Positions 28,009 through 36,908 of a stretch of 64,000 nucleotides of DNA are shown here, piece by piece; the stretch's first letter is position 1; every line of letters begins with the position of its first letter. The stretch is from a candidate division KSB1 bacterium (GTDB lineage Bacteria; Zhuqueibacterota; Zhuqueibacteria; JANLFK01; Oleimicrobiaceae). The notes under the pieces are model-generated. The model made no database searches, was not told where the DNA came from, and worked only from the letters and a program-made list of their open reading frames with translations. Both the position numbers and the translations under genes were made by a program. The DNA lies in assembly GCA_024655945.1 (NCBI GenBank), contig JANLFK010000002.1:1-64000 (forward strand). The letters run 5' to 3'.

Positions 28009-29091
28009 TCAGAACTTGTCAAAATAGATGCACGACTCAGACATTCCCTTGCGTTTCAACACCTCAATGACTGCATCAATCATCACCGGCGGGCCGCAAA
28101 GGTAAGCCTCCATGTTGTCGCAGCCATCTAGTTTCTTATCGATCACGGTATGGATGAACCCCGTTTCCCCATCCCACTGGTCGCCCGGATCCATTGCCGA
28201 CAAAGCCGGGATGTAGGTGAAATTGGGACGCTGTCGCGCCAGCTCCAGGCACTCTTGGTAAAAATAGAGGTCCTTCACGGCTCGGGCGCCAAAGAAGTAG
28301 GTCACGCGCCTTGTCGTACCCTTCTCGAAGAGGTGCGTGATTATAGACTTGATGGGCGCCACACCGGAACCTCCGGCCACGCACAGGATGTCGCGCTGCG
28401 AGTCCTCGCGCAGATAGAATTCCCCATACGGCCCGGTGATGTAGACCTCGTCCCCCACCTGCAGGTGGTTGAAGATATAGCCTGTGCACAACCCCCCGGG
28501 AACCAGACGCACAATAAGCTCGATGGCGTGCTTCCAACTGGGTGGCGAGGCCATCGAGTAGGCGCGAAACTCGTTCGTGCCCGGCACCTCGAACTGGATA
28601 TACTGGCCAGGCTTGCACTCGATGCTGTCCGGCTCCAAGAGTTTGAGTACGATTCGCTTGATGTCATGGGTGAGGTCTGCTATTTCCGCCACCTGCGTGC
28701 GGAAGCGCTGTACGCGAAGATAGGCTTCGGGGATGAGCAGGCGCACATCCTGTTTCACCTTCACCTGGCAGACCAGGCGTACGCCCTGGCGAATCTCGTC
28801 CTTGGAAAGAAACGGCGCCTCGGTGGGCAGCACCAGGCCGCCCCCTTCCAGCACCCTGAGCTTGCAGAAGCCGCAGGTGGCGCGCCCGCCGCACGCCGAC
28901 GGGATAAATATCTTGTGGTCAACCAGGTACTGCAGTACCGAATTCCCGCCTTGCACCACCAGGGGCTCATTGTCGTTGATGTAGATCTTGCACTCCCCAT
29001 AGGTGCCAAGGTAACGGTCCAATGCTGCCAACACTACACCCAAGCCACCCGCAACTGCCGAGAGCACCAGAACGGCTGTCCATGGTATCAT
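28009..29091 (-). CDS. nqrF: Na+-NQR subunit F (NADH-oxidising, 2Fe-2S and FAD)
   Basis: The 360-residue protein has one N-terminal membrane helix (residues ~4-24). A plant-type 2Fe-2S domain follows with Cys67, Cys73, Cys76 and Cys108. The remainder is a ferredoxin-NADP+ reductase-like module: R-A-Y-S-M-A-S for FAD, G-G-S-G-V-A-P and Y-L-C-G-P-P for NADH. This is the electron entry subunit of Na+-NQR. Its presence, in place of RnfB, identifies the complex as Nqr-type. It is somewhat shorter than the ~405 residues of Vibrio-like NqrF. It follows nqrE by 39 bases. Confidence 0.93.
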   Translation of the reverse strand: MIPWTAVLVLSAVAGGLGVVLAALDRYLGTYGECKIYINDNEPLVVQGGNSVLQYLVDHKIFIPSACGGRATCGFCKLRVLEGGGLVLPTEAPFLSKDEIRQGVRLVCQVKVKQDVRLLIPEAYLRVQRFRTQVAEIADLTHDIKRIVLKLLEPDSIECKPGQYIQFEVPGTNEFRAYSMASPPSWKHAIELIVRLVPGGLCTGYIFNHLQVGDEVYITGPYGEFYLREDSQRDILCVAGGSGVAPIKSIITHLFEKGTTRRVTYFFGARAVKDLYFYQECLELARQRPNFTYIPALSAMDPGDQWDGETGFIHTVIDKKLDGCDNMEAYLCGPPVMIDAVIEVLKRKGMSESCIYFDKF

Positions 29092-29130
29092 AATGCGACA
29101 CTCGCCTCACATTGTCGAACTGATGTCGCG

Positions 29131-29712
29131 CTACTGCAAGTTCACGATGCCGGCAAAGCCCATGAAACCCAGAGCCATCAGGCCCGCGATGATCATGGTG
29201 ATACCCGGGCCTTCCAGCGCCTTGGGCACTTTGGCGAAGACAAGCTTCGTGCGGATCCCGGCCATCGCCACGATGACCGCCATCCACCCGATGCCGCTCC
29301 CCACAGCGTAGGCCATGCTCTGGATGAAAGAGTAGTTGCGCAAAATCATGAAAAGCGCAAGCCCGAGGATGGCGCAGTTAACCGTGATAAGCGGCAGAAA
29401 CACTCCCATGTTGATGTACAGCGTGGGCGAAAAGCGCTCGATGACCATCTCCACAACTTGCACCAACGCCGCGATGATGATGATGAAACTCACCAACTGC
29501 AGGTACTGCACATGATACGGCACAAGGAGCCAGTGATACACCGGCCAGGCGAAAAGCGCCGTCAGCGACATCACGAAGATGACGGCTATCCCCATGCCGG
29601 TTGCCGTCTTCAGGTCGCGCGATACGGCGATGAAGGGACACATGCCCAGGAAGTAGGTCAAGGCGATGTTGTTGGTGAAGATGGCAGCGAAAAAGATGAC
29701 GTATGGGCTCAT
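29131..29712 (-). CDS. nqrE: Na+-NQR subunit E
   Basis: The 193-residue membrane protein has about six hydrophobic helices. It carries the NqrE/RnfA signatures I-F-T-N-N-I-A-L-T-Y-F-L-G-M-C-P-F near the start and T-V-N-C-A-I-L-G near the middle. The paired half-helices with conserved Cys belong to the transmembrane Fe-S site shared by subunits D and E. It lies between nqrD and nqrF in the standard gene order. Homologous RnfA has the same topology, so the NqrE call depends on the operon context. Confidence 0.93.
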   Translation of the reverse strand: MSPYVIFFAAIFTNNIALTYFLGMCPFIAVSRDLKTATGMGIAVIFVMSLTALFAWPVYHWLLVPYHVQYLQLVSFIIIIAALVQVVEMVIERFSPTLYINMGVFLPLITVNCAILGLALFMILRNYSFIQSMAYAVGSGIGWMAVIVAMAGIRTKLVFAKVPKALEGPGITMIIAGLMALGFMGFAGIVNLQ

Positions 29713-29746
29713 GAGCTTCTCCCGTGAACGCAGCCTTTTTCACGGG

Positions 29747-30406
29747 CTACTTTCGCATTTGAAAGCCGCGCAGCAGCCAGATGTACAGACCCAAGACGAT
29801 GAACGCCCCAGGCGCCATCACCATGATGACCCACGGCTCCCACCAGGTGCCCAGCACACGGTGGTCGAACAATGTGCCGAACCCAAGTAGTTCGCGCACA
29901 AAGGCGACGATGATAAGCGACATCGCATAGCCAAGGCCTACGCCCAGGGCGTCCAAGAAAGCGCGCCCCGGGGGGTTAGAGGACGCATAGGTTTCTGCTC
30001 GCCCCATGATGATGCAATTGGTAATGATGAGTCCTACATACGGCCCCATGGCCTCGCTGATCGCCGGGTAGAACGCTTTCAAGTACTGATCCACGAAAAC
30101 CACGTACGTGGCGACGATCAGCGTGTACACCGCCATGCGTACGCGACGCGGAATCGCGCGGCGCAGCAGCGAGACGGTCACGGACGAGGCCGTCGTGACA
30201 AAAATCACGGCGATGCACATCGCCAGGGTGTTGGTGAGCTTGTTGGTCACCGCCAGAGCAGAACAGATCCCTAACACCATGCGGAAGGTCGGGTTCTCTG
30301 CCCAAATCCCTTTGACCATCTGCTTCCACCCCTCGCGCTGGGTGAGCGGGACCTTGCGGCGCAGGGGTTTCGCCTTCACTTCGCCTGAGACGGTACTATC
30401 AGCCAT
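29747..30406 (-). CDS. nqrD: Na+-NQR subunit D
   Basis: The 219-residue membrane protein has about six helices and a ~30-residue hydrophilic N terminus. N-P-T-F-R-M-V-L-G-I-C and I-I-T-N-C-I-I-M-G-R-A-E are the signatures of NqrD/RnfE; each conserved Cys would contribute to the intramembrane Fe-S centre with NqrE. It lies between nqrC and nqrE. A perfect 9-bp hairpin occupies the 105-base gap after nqrC. Confidence 0.93.
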   Translation of the reverse strand: MADSTVSGEVKAKPLRRKVPLTQREGWKQMVKGIWAENPTFRMVLGICSALAVTNKLTNTLAMCIAVIFVTTASSVTVSLLRRAIPRRVRMAVYTLIVATYVVFVDQYLKAFYPAISEAMGPYVGLIITNCIIMGRAETYASSNPPGRAFLDALGVGLGYAMSLIIVAFVRELLGFGTLFDHRVLGTWWEPWVIMVMAPGAFIVLGLYIWLLRGFQMRK

Positions 30407-30436
30407 TGCCTTTCCGTATACCTGGTTGTGAGAAGG

Positions 30437-30462
30437 TGAGGCTTGTCAGCGAGCAAGCCTCA
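30437..30462. repeat. Perfect 9-bp inverted repeat in the nqrC-nqrD gap
   Basis: TGAGGCTTG (30437-30445) and CAAGCCTCA (30454-30462) form a perfect stem with an 8-base loop. On the transcribed minus strand no U tract follows, so a full terminator is unlikely. The gap is the longest inside the nqr operon, and the hairpin could protect or process the mRNA between the halves. Confidence 0.6.
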
Positions 30463-30511
30463 TGTGCACAGCCATTCTTCGACGATCACTCTCTCCCACT
30501 CCGGCAAGCGC

Positions 30512-31132
30512 TCAGTCCTGTCGAGGTGCTTCGGGTGCACCGGGCATGCCCGCCAGGAAGCCGGCAAGTCCCCGACTTATGATCCGATCCAATGCCTTGC
30601 TGGTCTCGGTGGCACCAGTGATCGCGTCCACCTCGTTGGGGCCGTTTGCTTTCGCGCCATGCACTACATGCAACGCGGGAACAACCCTTTTTCCTTTGAA
30701 CTGTTCCTGAAACCATGGCTCATTCATGCGGCCGCCTAACCCTGGGGTCTCTGCCTGTTCCACAACCTTGAAGCCGCGCACCGTCTGCAAGTCCTCTTCC
30801 AGTGCCAGAATGACCCGAATTGGAGCCCAGAAACCTGGTCCGAAGAGCTCAAAGGCAACTCCCGTGTAGCTCTTGGCCCCATCTTTCATCACGTAGGCAC
30901 GGTAGTAGGTACCGGAGGGACCGGTGACCTCCTCCACGCTTCGCGCAAAAACCTCCAGCAAATTTCCCTCATCGTACGGAATCGAAAAGGCATCCAGCAC
31001 CATGCGCTTGAGCTTTTTCTCCTGATTGATCTGAACAGTCTGCGTGGTGTAGTCATAGACCCAGCCCAACATTGTCGCCGAAATGGCTGCGCTGACGACA
31101 AGCACCACGACCATCCGTACTCTATCCTTCAT
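30512..31132 (-). CDS. nqrC: Na+-NQR subunit C (covalent FMN)
   Basis: The 206-residue protein has one N-terminal membrane helix (residues ~7-25) and a periplasmic FMN-binding domain. The flavinylation motif D-A-I-T-G-A-T-E-T-S lies near residue 175, where a Thr carries FMN through a phosphoester bond. Flavinylation needs ApbE, which is not encoded in the window. The start at 31132 overlaps the nqrB stop (ATGA at 31129-31132). The C terminus ends in a short Pro/Ala/Gly-rich tail. Confidence 0.92.
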   Translation of the reverse strand: MKDRVRMVVVLVVSAAISATMLGWVYDYTTQTVQINQEKKLKRMVLDAFSIPYDEGNLLEVFARSVEEVTGPSGTYYRAYVMKDGAKSYTGVAFELFGPGFWAPIRVILALEEDLQTVRGFKVVEQAETPGLGGRMNEPWFQEQFKGKRVVPALHVVHGAKANGPNEVDAITGATETSKALDRIISRGLAGFLAGMPGAPEAPRQD

Positions 31133-32208
31133 CTCGACGCCACCTCCCGGTACTTGGCCATGAGGACGAGGTGGTCGATCAGGGGAGCAAACGTGTTCAT
31201 GAAGATGATCGCAAACATCACGCCCTCCACGTAGCCGGACAGGCCGCGGATGAGCACCGTGATGATGCCGGCAGCTACGGCGTAGATCCACTTGCCCACC
31301 TTGGTGAAACAACAGGTGACCGGGTCGGTGAGCATAAACATTGCTCCAAACATTGCGCCACCGGCCAGCAACTGGAAAAGCGGCGGCGCGAACCTTTCAG
31401 GCCAGAGCGAGGAGCCAATTGCAGAAAAGACCGCCATTGCCCCCAAGTAACCTAACGGCAGGCGCCAGTTGGCCACTTTGGTGGCGACAAGGAACACTCC
31501 CCCGAGCAGGATCAGAAGTGCGGACGTCTCGCCGAGGGCGCCGGCCACCGTGCCTACAAACAGCTCCTTAAGGCCGGTCAAGGAATGCGTGGCCTTGTAC
31601 GAAATGAGCGGCGTGGCGCCGGTGACAACATCCGCGGTCCATTTGGCAAATCCGCCTAAGCCGGAGCGAAACGGCTGCTGCCAGCGAGTCGTCATCGTCG
31701 CGGGAAAGGCGACCGCCAAGAAGAGCCGACCGATCATCGCCACGTTGAAGATGTTGCGTCCGGTGCCGCCAAAGGCTTCCTTGGCAAACACTGTGGCGAA
31801 GACGATGCCGACGGCAACCATCCAGAGAGGAATAGTGGGAGGCAGAATCAGCGGAAAGATGAGGCAGGTGACAAATGCCCCTTCGTGTATCTCCTCCTTG
31901 CGCGCATAGGCAAAGAGCCACTCGGTACCCACGCCGAAAACGTACGATACTGCTATGATGGCGATGCTGCGCCAGCCGAAGAAATAGATGGAAGCCAGGG
32001 TCGCGGGCATCAGCGCAAAAACGACCATAATCATGAAGCGTTTCAAATCCAAGGGGTCGCGCACATACGGGGGCGCCACTGGGACCTCTGGTTTCAGGAA
32101 GAAGAAAGCATCCAGGGCCTGCAGGGCAGTGCGCAAGGGAGAGAGGGCCTTGTACTTGCTCACAAGGCCATAGGCACTCTGGAAAAGACGCTCAAGCAGT
32201 CGCCGCAT
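31129..32208 (-). CDS. nqrB: Na+-NQR subunit B (membrane, covalent FMN, quinone site)
   Basis: The 359-residue polytopic protein matches NqrB more than RnfD. It contains H-E-G-A-F-V-T-C-L-I-F-P-L-I-L-P-P and K-E-A-F-G-G-T-G-R-N-I-F-N. V-T-G-A-T-P-L is the covalent FMN site (S/T-G-A-T). The double Gly of F-G-G-T-G lies in the region linked to quinone and Na+ handling in NqrB. It starts inside the end of nqrA (17-base overlap). It is about 50 residues shorter than Vibrio-type NqrB. Confidence 0.93.
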   Translation of the reverse strand: MRRLLERLFQSAYGLVSKYKALSPLRTALQALDAFFFLKPEVPVAPPYVRDPLDLKRFMIMVVFALMPATLASIYFFGWRSIAIIAVSYVFGVGTEWLFAYARKEEIHEGAFVTCLIFPLILPPTIPLWMVAVGIVFATVFAKEAFGGTGRNIFNVAMIGRLFLAVAFPATMTTRWQQPFRSGLGGFAKWTADVVTGATPLISYKATHSLTGLKELFVGTVAGALGETSALLILLGGVFLVATKVANWRLPLGYLGAMAVFSAIGSSLWPERFAPPLFQLLAGGAMFGAMFMLTDPVTCCFTKVGKWIYAVAAGIITVLIRGLSGYVEGVMFAIIFMNTFAPLIDHLVLMAKYREVASR

Positions 32209-33628
32209 ACTTTTCCTTCTCTTGCATCAGCGTCCGTTTTCCAAGGCGAATATCGGCCAGCAAGTCGATCTTCGATGGGCACACGTAGGAACAGAGCCCG
32301 CACTCGACGCACGAGAAGATGCCAAAGCGTTCGCTCTCCTCCACCAAACCGTGAGTCACCTGCTTGCTGAGCAAGTGGGGGATGATTTCCACCGGGCACA
32401 CATCTTCGCAGTAGTTGCACTGCACACAAGGGCGCTTTTCCCCATGTAGACTGGCCACCAGACGCCGGGAGCCAAATGGGAGCATGGCGGCGAGGAAGGC
32501 GTTGCTCGAGGAAACACTTTTCGCACCTGGCCGGAAAGAGCCGAGCAACTCCGCCTGAGTAGGGAGCGGCAAGCAGGCGAGTGCGGCGGTCGAGCGGGTC
32601 ACTGGGGCTTCCAGGTCGGTGACACGGACGCCGGTGAGAAGACCGCCAAGCACCAGATAGGGGTGGGCCTGGTCAATCAGCCGGCCGCTCACCAAAGCGC
32701 GCACGGTGGTGCCGACGGGCACCCTCACATAGCCGGGGCGGCTGAAGCCATTCCCGCCCAGCGCAAGAAGGCGTTTTGTGACCGGGCGTCCATCGACCAC
32801 CGCCTCCTTGGCATGGAGCACCACCTGCGCATCCGCGACTACGGCCCCGAGTGCTGCTGGCGAGGTAGTGACCTTCTTGCGGGAAAGTAGTGCGGTGACT
32901 AGAAGGGCCGGGTGCTCTTGCGGGTACTTCGCCGCAAGAGGCCAGACGGTGAGCCAGGAAGGCGCCGCAGTTCGCCGGTAGACCTCGCCGAAGAGGTCGC
33001 TGTCCGCCCGGCTGTAGCCCACAGCTACGGTGGCCTCGGGAAATGCTTGGTGAAGCACGCGCAAGCCAGTTACAAAGTCGTCCAATCGCCCGTTGAGCAG
33101 CACTCGCGGCCTTGGCAGAAACGGCTCAGTGCTCAGGGCCGCGATGGCAACCACCTTCACCTGCTCTGTGGGCAAGGGACTGCGCGTAAGAGGCGAGGGT
33201 AAGCCCTGGGAAAACAGAGAACCGACCCCCGCGGCATGCAGAAGGTTTTGCACTTCATCGGCCTGGAGACGCTCAAACGAGGGGGTGGCACCGGGCAGAC
33301 GCTCCTCCTCATTCCTGCCGTCCGGTTCGATGCAGATCGCTGGCACCAGGTCGTCAGCGATGGTAACCGCGCCCATTTGGGCCACCGTCCCGCTGGCCGG
33401 AGCGTGTACGGGCCAGCCAAGCTCGCCGTTTGCCCTGCCGAGCACTTGGCCTCGCACCACACGGTCACCAGGTTTGACGACGGCCTGACAAGTGCCGCCG
33501 AAACCTTGCCGCAATGGCACCCACAGAGGGCCAGAAAGGGGAACCTCTCCCACGCCGCCCTGAGGTTCTCCTTCCAACCGTGGAAAGTGAAAACCGCCTC
33601 TTATGCTCTTCCGGTATCTGCCTAACAT
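32192..33628 (-). CDS. nqrA: NqrA/RnfC hybrid subunit with two [4Fe-4S] motifs
   Basis: The 478-residue protein opens with the NqrA/RnfC-type N-terminal domain (R-G-G-F-H-F) and continues with a biotinyl/barrel-like and an SLBB-like part. It ends with two ferredoxin motifs, C-V-Q-C-N-Y-C-E-D-V-C-P (about 398-410) and C-V-E-C-G-L-C-S-Y-V-C-P (about 437-449). Canonical NqrA lacks these clusters, whereas RnfC has them. The remaining genes are Nqr-type (nqrB, nqrF, no rnfB). The subunit therefore retains or has regained an Rnf feature. No good ribosome site precedes the ATG at 33628, so the exact start is uncertain. Gene order A-B-C-D-E-F is standard for nqr. Confidence 0.9.
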   Translation of the reverse strand: MLGRYRKSIRGGFHFPRLEGEPQGGVGEVPLSGPLWVPLRQGFGGTCQAVVKPGDRVVRGQVLGRANGELGWPVHAPASGTVAQMGAVTIADDLVPAICIEPDGRNEEERLPGATPSFERLQADEVQNLLHAAGVGSLFSQGLPSPLTRSPLPTEQVKVVAIAALSTEPFLPRPRVLLNGRLDDFVTGLRVLHQAFPEATVAVGYSRADSDLFGEVYRRTAAPSWLTVWPLAAKYPQEHPALLVTALLSRKKVTTSPAALGAVVADAQVVLHAKEAVVDGRPVTKRLLALGGNGFSRPGYVRVPVGTTVRALVSGRLIDQAHPYLVLGGLLTGVRVTDLEAPVTRSTAALACLPLPTQAELLGSFRPGAKSVSSSNAFLAAMLPFGSRRLVASLHGEKRPCVQCNYCEDVCPVEIIPHLLSKQVTHGLVEESERFGIFSCVECGLCSYVCPSKIDLLADIRLGKRTLMQEKEKYAATA

Positions 33629-33799
33629 GTGTCGGCACCGTAGAATTCAGTCTTGCCAAGCAAGGCCGTTTGCTAATGGAAGCCGCCCAGCATCATGACC
33701 CGCCTCCCTCTCCGTGCGCGCGCAGCAGCACCTCTGCCAATCCGCTCGTCTGGCCCAAAATAGCCACTTTCCGGAGAAAAGCAAGCAAAAAAGCTCGGC

Positions 33800-36700
33800 C
33801 TAGGGGCTGACTGCCGTCTTGCCACGCAGATAGTCGATCATGGGCTGGGTGACCAGCGGCACCATATCGCCAATCATGTGCGGCATGAGGTTCTGCATGA
33901 CCTGGGGCATCAGTTCCGGCATTTGCTCGCGCATGTAGTCAGGCATTGGGACGCGCTCGGCCACGCGTGCAAGCATGACCGGCATCACCTTGGGCATCAT
34001 CACCGGCAACAACTTGGGGAAGAGCAGCGGGAACAAGGGCTTCATCAGCGTCAAGGCCCCTGGCACCTTGCCCATGAGGCGCATCATCGGCCCCATGCCC
34101 AACGGCATGGCGTCGATCAACTCCGGCCACATGCTGCTCATGAGTTCGGCAAAACCCTGCGGCGTCATGAGGGCGATCATCGCCTCGAACACCGCCCACT
34201 GCGCCTGTACTTCGGGATTTGGGTCTGGGAACTCGTACCCGAGTTTGGCCGCGGCGAAGCGAGCAAGGTCGACGACTTGCAAGGGCAGCTGCTTCTTGGT
34301 GGCGCTGACGCGCAGCTGAAGCTCGCAGCAGGGACAGAGGCTGAGCACGGTTTCCGCGCCGGCTTCCATCGCCTCCTCGAGCCGCACCTTGCCAATCTCC
34401 GCTGCGACCGGTGGCTCTTTGATCAGCGTCAGCACGCTCCCACAGCAGTGCGCCTCGGCCCGGTTGTGCTCCATCTCCACCAGCTCCACCCCAGGCAGTG
34501 CTCTGATGAGCTGGCGCGGTTCCTCGTACACCCCAGAGACACGACCGATGTGGCAGGAGTCGTGCCAAGTCACCTTCTTTGCCTTGCCCTTGCCGTTGGG
34601 GAACGAGAATTCGCCCCTTGCCAGTTTTCCGGCGATGACCTCTGAATAGTGGCGCGTCACGATACCATAGTCGATGCCCAGTTTCTTGGCCCACGTGGGG
34701 TAGACTTGCCGCCACATCATGTCGCAGGCAGGGCACGAGGTAACCACCGTGTCGGCACCGGCGCTCTTGACTGCTTCGATGTTGCGCTGCATCACCTCGC
34801 CAAAGAGTTCCCACTTGCCTGCCACCAGCATCGGGGTACCGCAGCAGTTCTCCTTTTGGCCGAGGTAGGAGAAATCGACACCCGCGGCGTCCAGAAGCCG
34901 GACGGAGGCCATACCGATATCGTGCTCGACATAGCTTGCCGTGCACCCGGCGAAGTAGACGGTCTTGCTCGTGTGTTGGGGGCCGTGTTTCTGCCGCAAG
35001 TCCTCGGGGAACCAGGCAGCCCGGTTCTTGCGGTAGCCTGCCCAAATGTTCCCCTGCCCGCGCAAGGCGGCGGCCATCATTTCAAAGGGCGGGAAGGTCA
35101 TGCGACGGTCGTCCGTGACCAGCTTGCCGCGGAGCTTCATCCAGGCCGGCTCGATGGGCAGCGCCGCCGAGCAACGGAGATTGCACAGCTCACAGGTCGT
35201 GCAGACCAGGAAGGTGTCCACCATTTTCTGGTTCCAGTCAACCTTCCCTTCCATGAACTGCCGCAGCCAGTACCATTTGCCGCGTGGGCTTTGGCTCTCC
35301 CAGCCGCGGCTGTAGAACTGATCGCACTCGTCGATGCAGTAACCGCACTGCGAGCAGCCATACGCATACCAGGCTACGTCTGGCGGCATGCCACGCACCT
35401 CGCCACTGGGGCGCTCTCCCACCTGGGTGATGACGGTGTTGCCAAAAGGTCTAATCAACGGTTCGAACCAGCTGGCCAGGCGCATCAAGGCGCCGAACGG
35501 GCCGTTGCCGAAAACCTTACGGGGATTGAGGATCCCTTTTGGGTCGACCTGTTTCTTGAAGCGGCGTGCTCGCTCCCGGCGCTCCTTGCCAAGGATCTCG
35601 CGGCCGCGGCTTGCGAAGTACAGACCCGTGGCGTAGGGGCGCCCGCCGTGCTTGCCCGCAATGTTCATAATGGTCATCACCAGCCCGAAGACAAAGTTGT
35701 AGCTGAGACGTCGCTGGTCGCTGGGGATAAAGCCGAGGATGACCACCTCAGGAGTCCCCCCTACTCCACGCCTGATCACCACGCCCTCTTTCACTACCGG
35801 CTGGTGAACCTTGTTTTCTATTTCGGTCATCACTGCCCCGAGGCTGTGCAGGGGAACGATGACCTCCGCAGGGACCAGAGACGGTCCAAGGCGCTTGACA
35901 ATCATCAGCTTGAAGCGATGCTCCCATTCGTGGCGGGCGATGCGCTCGCTGAGTACTTCGCCTTGACAAGGTTTGAGCAGTTGAGCTAACCTCTCCCGCA
36001 CCTGCTGGCTGTGTTCTTTGCGGAAGGCCAGGGTGGTAATGTAGGCCGCAGGCAGGATGACCCGCTCCTCGATGGGATGACCATAGTGCTCCATGAGGGG
36101 CGCGCGATTCTTCATCTCGGCCATGCGCGGATTGATGAACACCATTGCCCAAATGGGCAGGTCGGCGTCAATCACCGACTGGGCGAAACGCTGCAGCTCG
36201 TGGGCATCAGGACAGGCCACGGCGACGACGTCGAGCTCTTCGTCAGGCTTGACCCGCAGCGTCACCTGACTGAGGATCCCCGTTGTGCCTTCCATGTCGG
36301 CGACCAGATCGAGGTCGTTTCCACTCAGGTCCCGTGTCTCACCAGAAGGCAACACCACACGGGCAGAGACCACATTGTCGCGGAAGTACCCGTATTCGTA
36401 GCTTCCTATCCCGGCGCCGCCCTGTGCTAACCACCCTCCGACACTGGAAGAGGGGTAACTGGTGGGATAGAGGCGCAAGGTGAAGCCGTGTTTCTTCAGC
36501 TTGCGGTCCAGCGCCTCCCAAGTGATGCCGGGCTGCACGGTCGCGGTCTGCGCCTCTGGGTCTATTGCGATCACGTCCTTCATGTGATAGAAATCGACGA
36601 CCATCCCTTTCTTGACAGGGATCACCCCACCGTAGCCAGAGGAGGCTTTGCCGCGCGGCGTAACGGGGATGCGCCGTTGGTAGGCCCACTTCACCAATTC

Positions 36701-36877
36701 CGTAAGCTCGGCCTCGTCCTTCGGCTGCACCACGAGGTCAGGGACCGTGCTTCCTATGAACGGTCTGACCAGCGCCGGCATGGCGGCAATGTCGTGCCCG
36801 TAAAGCATCCGCTCCACTTCGTCGAAGGTCACGCGGTTGCCAAACGCCTGAAAATAACTTCTGTCGAGACGCGCCAT
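33800..36877 (-). CDS. FAD-linked oxidase fused to Fe-S/CCG oxidoreductase with Met/Pro-rich tail
   Basis: The 1025-residue protein combines a GlcD-type FAD-binding domain (about 45-185; G-K-A-S-S-G-Y-G-G and a G-G-W-L-A-Q-G-G-A-G loop) and its substrate cap. Two [4Fe-4S] motifs follow (C-S-Q-C-G-Y-C-I-D-E-C near 505; C-T-T-C-E-L-C-N-L-R-C near 560), then two CCG domains (E-N-C-C-G-T, A-H-C-C-G-S). It resembles D-lactate/glycolate dehydrogenases fused to GlcF. The last ~120 residues are an unusual Met/Pro-rich repeat tail (P-K-L-L-P-V-M-M-P-K-V-M-P, later P-E-L-M-P-Q-V-M). CGGAGAAATCCC precedes the ATG. It sits between marR and nqrA on one strand. The donor is probably a 2-hydroxy acid. Confidence 0.88.
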   Translation of the reverse strand: MARLDRSYFQAFGNRVTFDEVERMLYGHDIAAMPALVRPFIGSTVPDLVVQPKDEAELTELVKWAYQRRIPVTPRGKASSGYGGVIPVKKGMVVDFYHMKDVIAIDPEAQTATVQPGITWEALDRKLKKHGFTLRLYPTSYPSSSVGGWLAQGGAGIGSYEYGYFRDNVVSARVVLPSGETRDLSGNDLDLVADMEGTTGILSQVTLRVKPDEELDVVAVACPDAHELQRFAQSVIDADLPIWAMVFINPRMAEMKNRAPLMEHYGHPIEERVILPAAYITTLAFRKEHSQQVRERLAQLLKPCQGEVLSERIARHEWEHRFKLMIVKRLGPSLVPAEVIVPLHSLGAVMTEIENKVHQPVVKEGVVIRRGVGGTPEVVILGFIPSDQRRLSYNFVFGLVMTIMNIAGKHGGRPYATGLYFASRGREILGKERRERARRFKKQVDPKGILNPRKVFGNGPFGALMRLASWFEPLIRPFGNTVITQVGERPSGEVRGMPPDVAWYAYGCSQCGYCIDECDQFYSRGWESQSPRGKWYWLRQFMEGKVDWNQKMVDTFLVCTTCELCNLRCSAALPIEPAWMKLRGKLVTDDRRMTFPPFEMMAAALRGQGNIWAGYRKNRAAWFPEDLRQKHGPQHTSKTVYFAGCTASYVEHDIGMASVRLLDAAGVDFSYLGQKENCCGTPMLVAGKWELFGEVMQRNIEAVKSAGADTVVTSCPACDMMWRQVYPTWAKKLGIDYGIVTRHYSEVIAGKLARGEFSFPNGKGKAKKVTWHDSCHIGRVSGVYEEPRQLIRALPGVELVEMEHNRAEAHCCGSVLTLIKEPPVAAEIGKVRLEEAMEAGAETVLSLCPCCELQLRVSATKKQLPLQVVDLARFAAAKLGYEFPDPNPEVQAQWAVFEAMIALMTPQGFAELMSSMWPELIDAMPLGMGPMMRLMGKVPGALTLMKPLFPLLFPKLLPVMMPKVMPVMLARVAERVPMPDYMREQMPELMPQVMQNLMPHMIGDMVPLVTQPMIDYLRGKTAVSP

Positions 36878-36908
36878 GGGATTTCTCCGTGCGTGGGTTA
36901 TGTTCCTG

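Noticed and set aside
28009-33628. Classical Rnf complex
   Set aside because: Subunit F is NqrF-like, subunit B has NqrB-specific motifs, the gene order is A to F and no RnfB is present. Only the Fe-S part of subunit A is Rnf-like.
33780-33830. Terminator after the 1025-residue gene
   Set aside because: A TTTTTT run exists on the minus strand, but the preceding stem is weak and broken; the gap to nqrA more likely stays within one transcript.
34649-35989. 446-codon open frame on the + strand
   Set aside because: It lies fully antisense to the 1025-residue oxidoreductase, has no ribosome site or recognisable domain, and is a by-product of high GC content.
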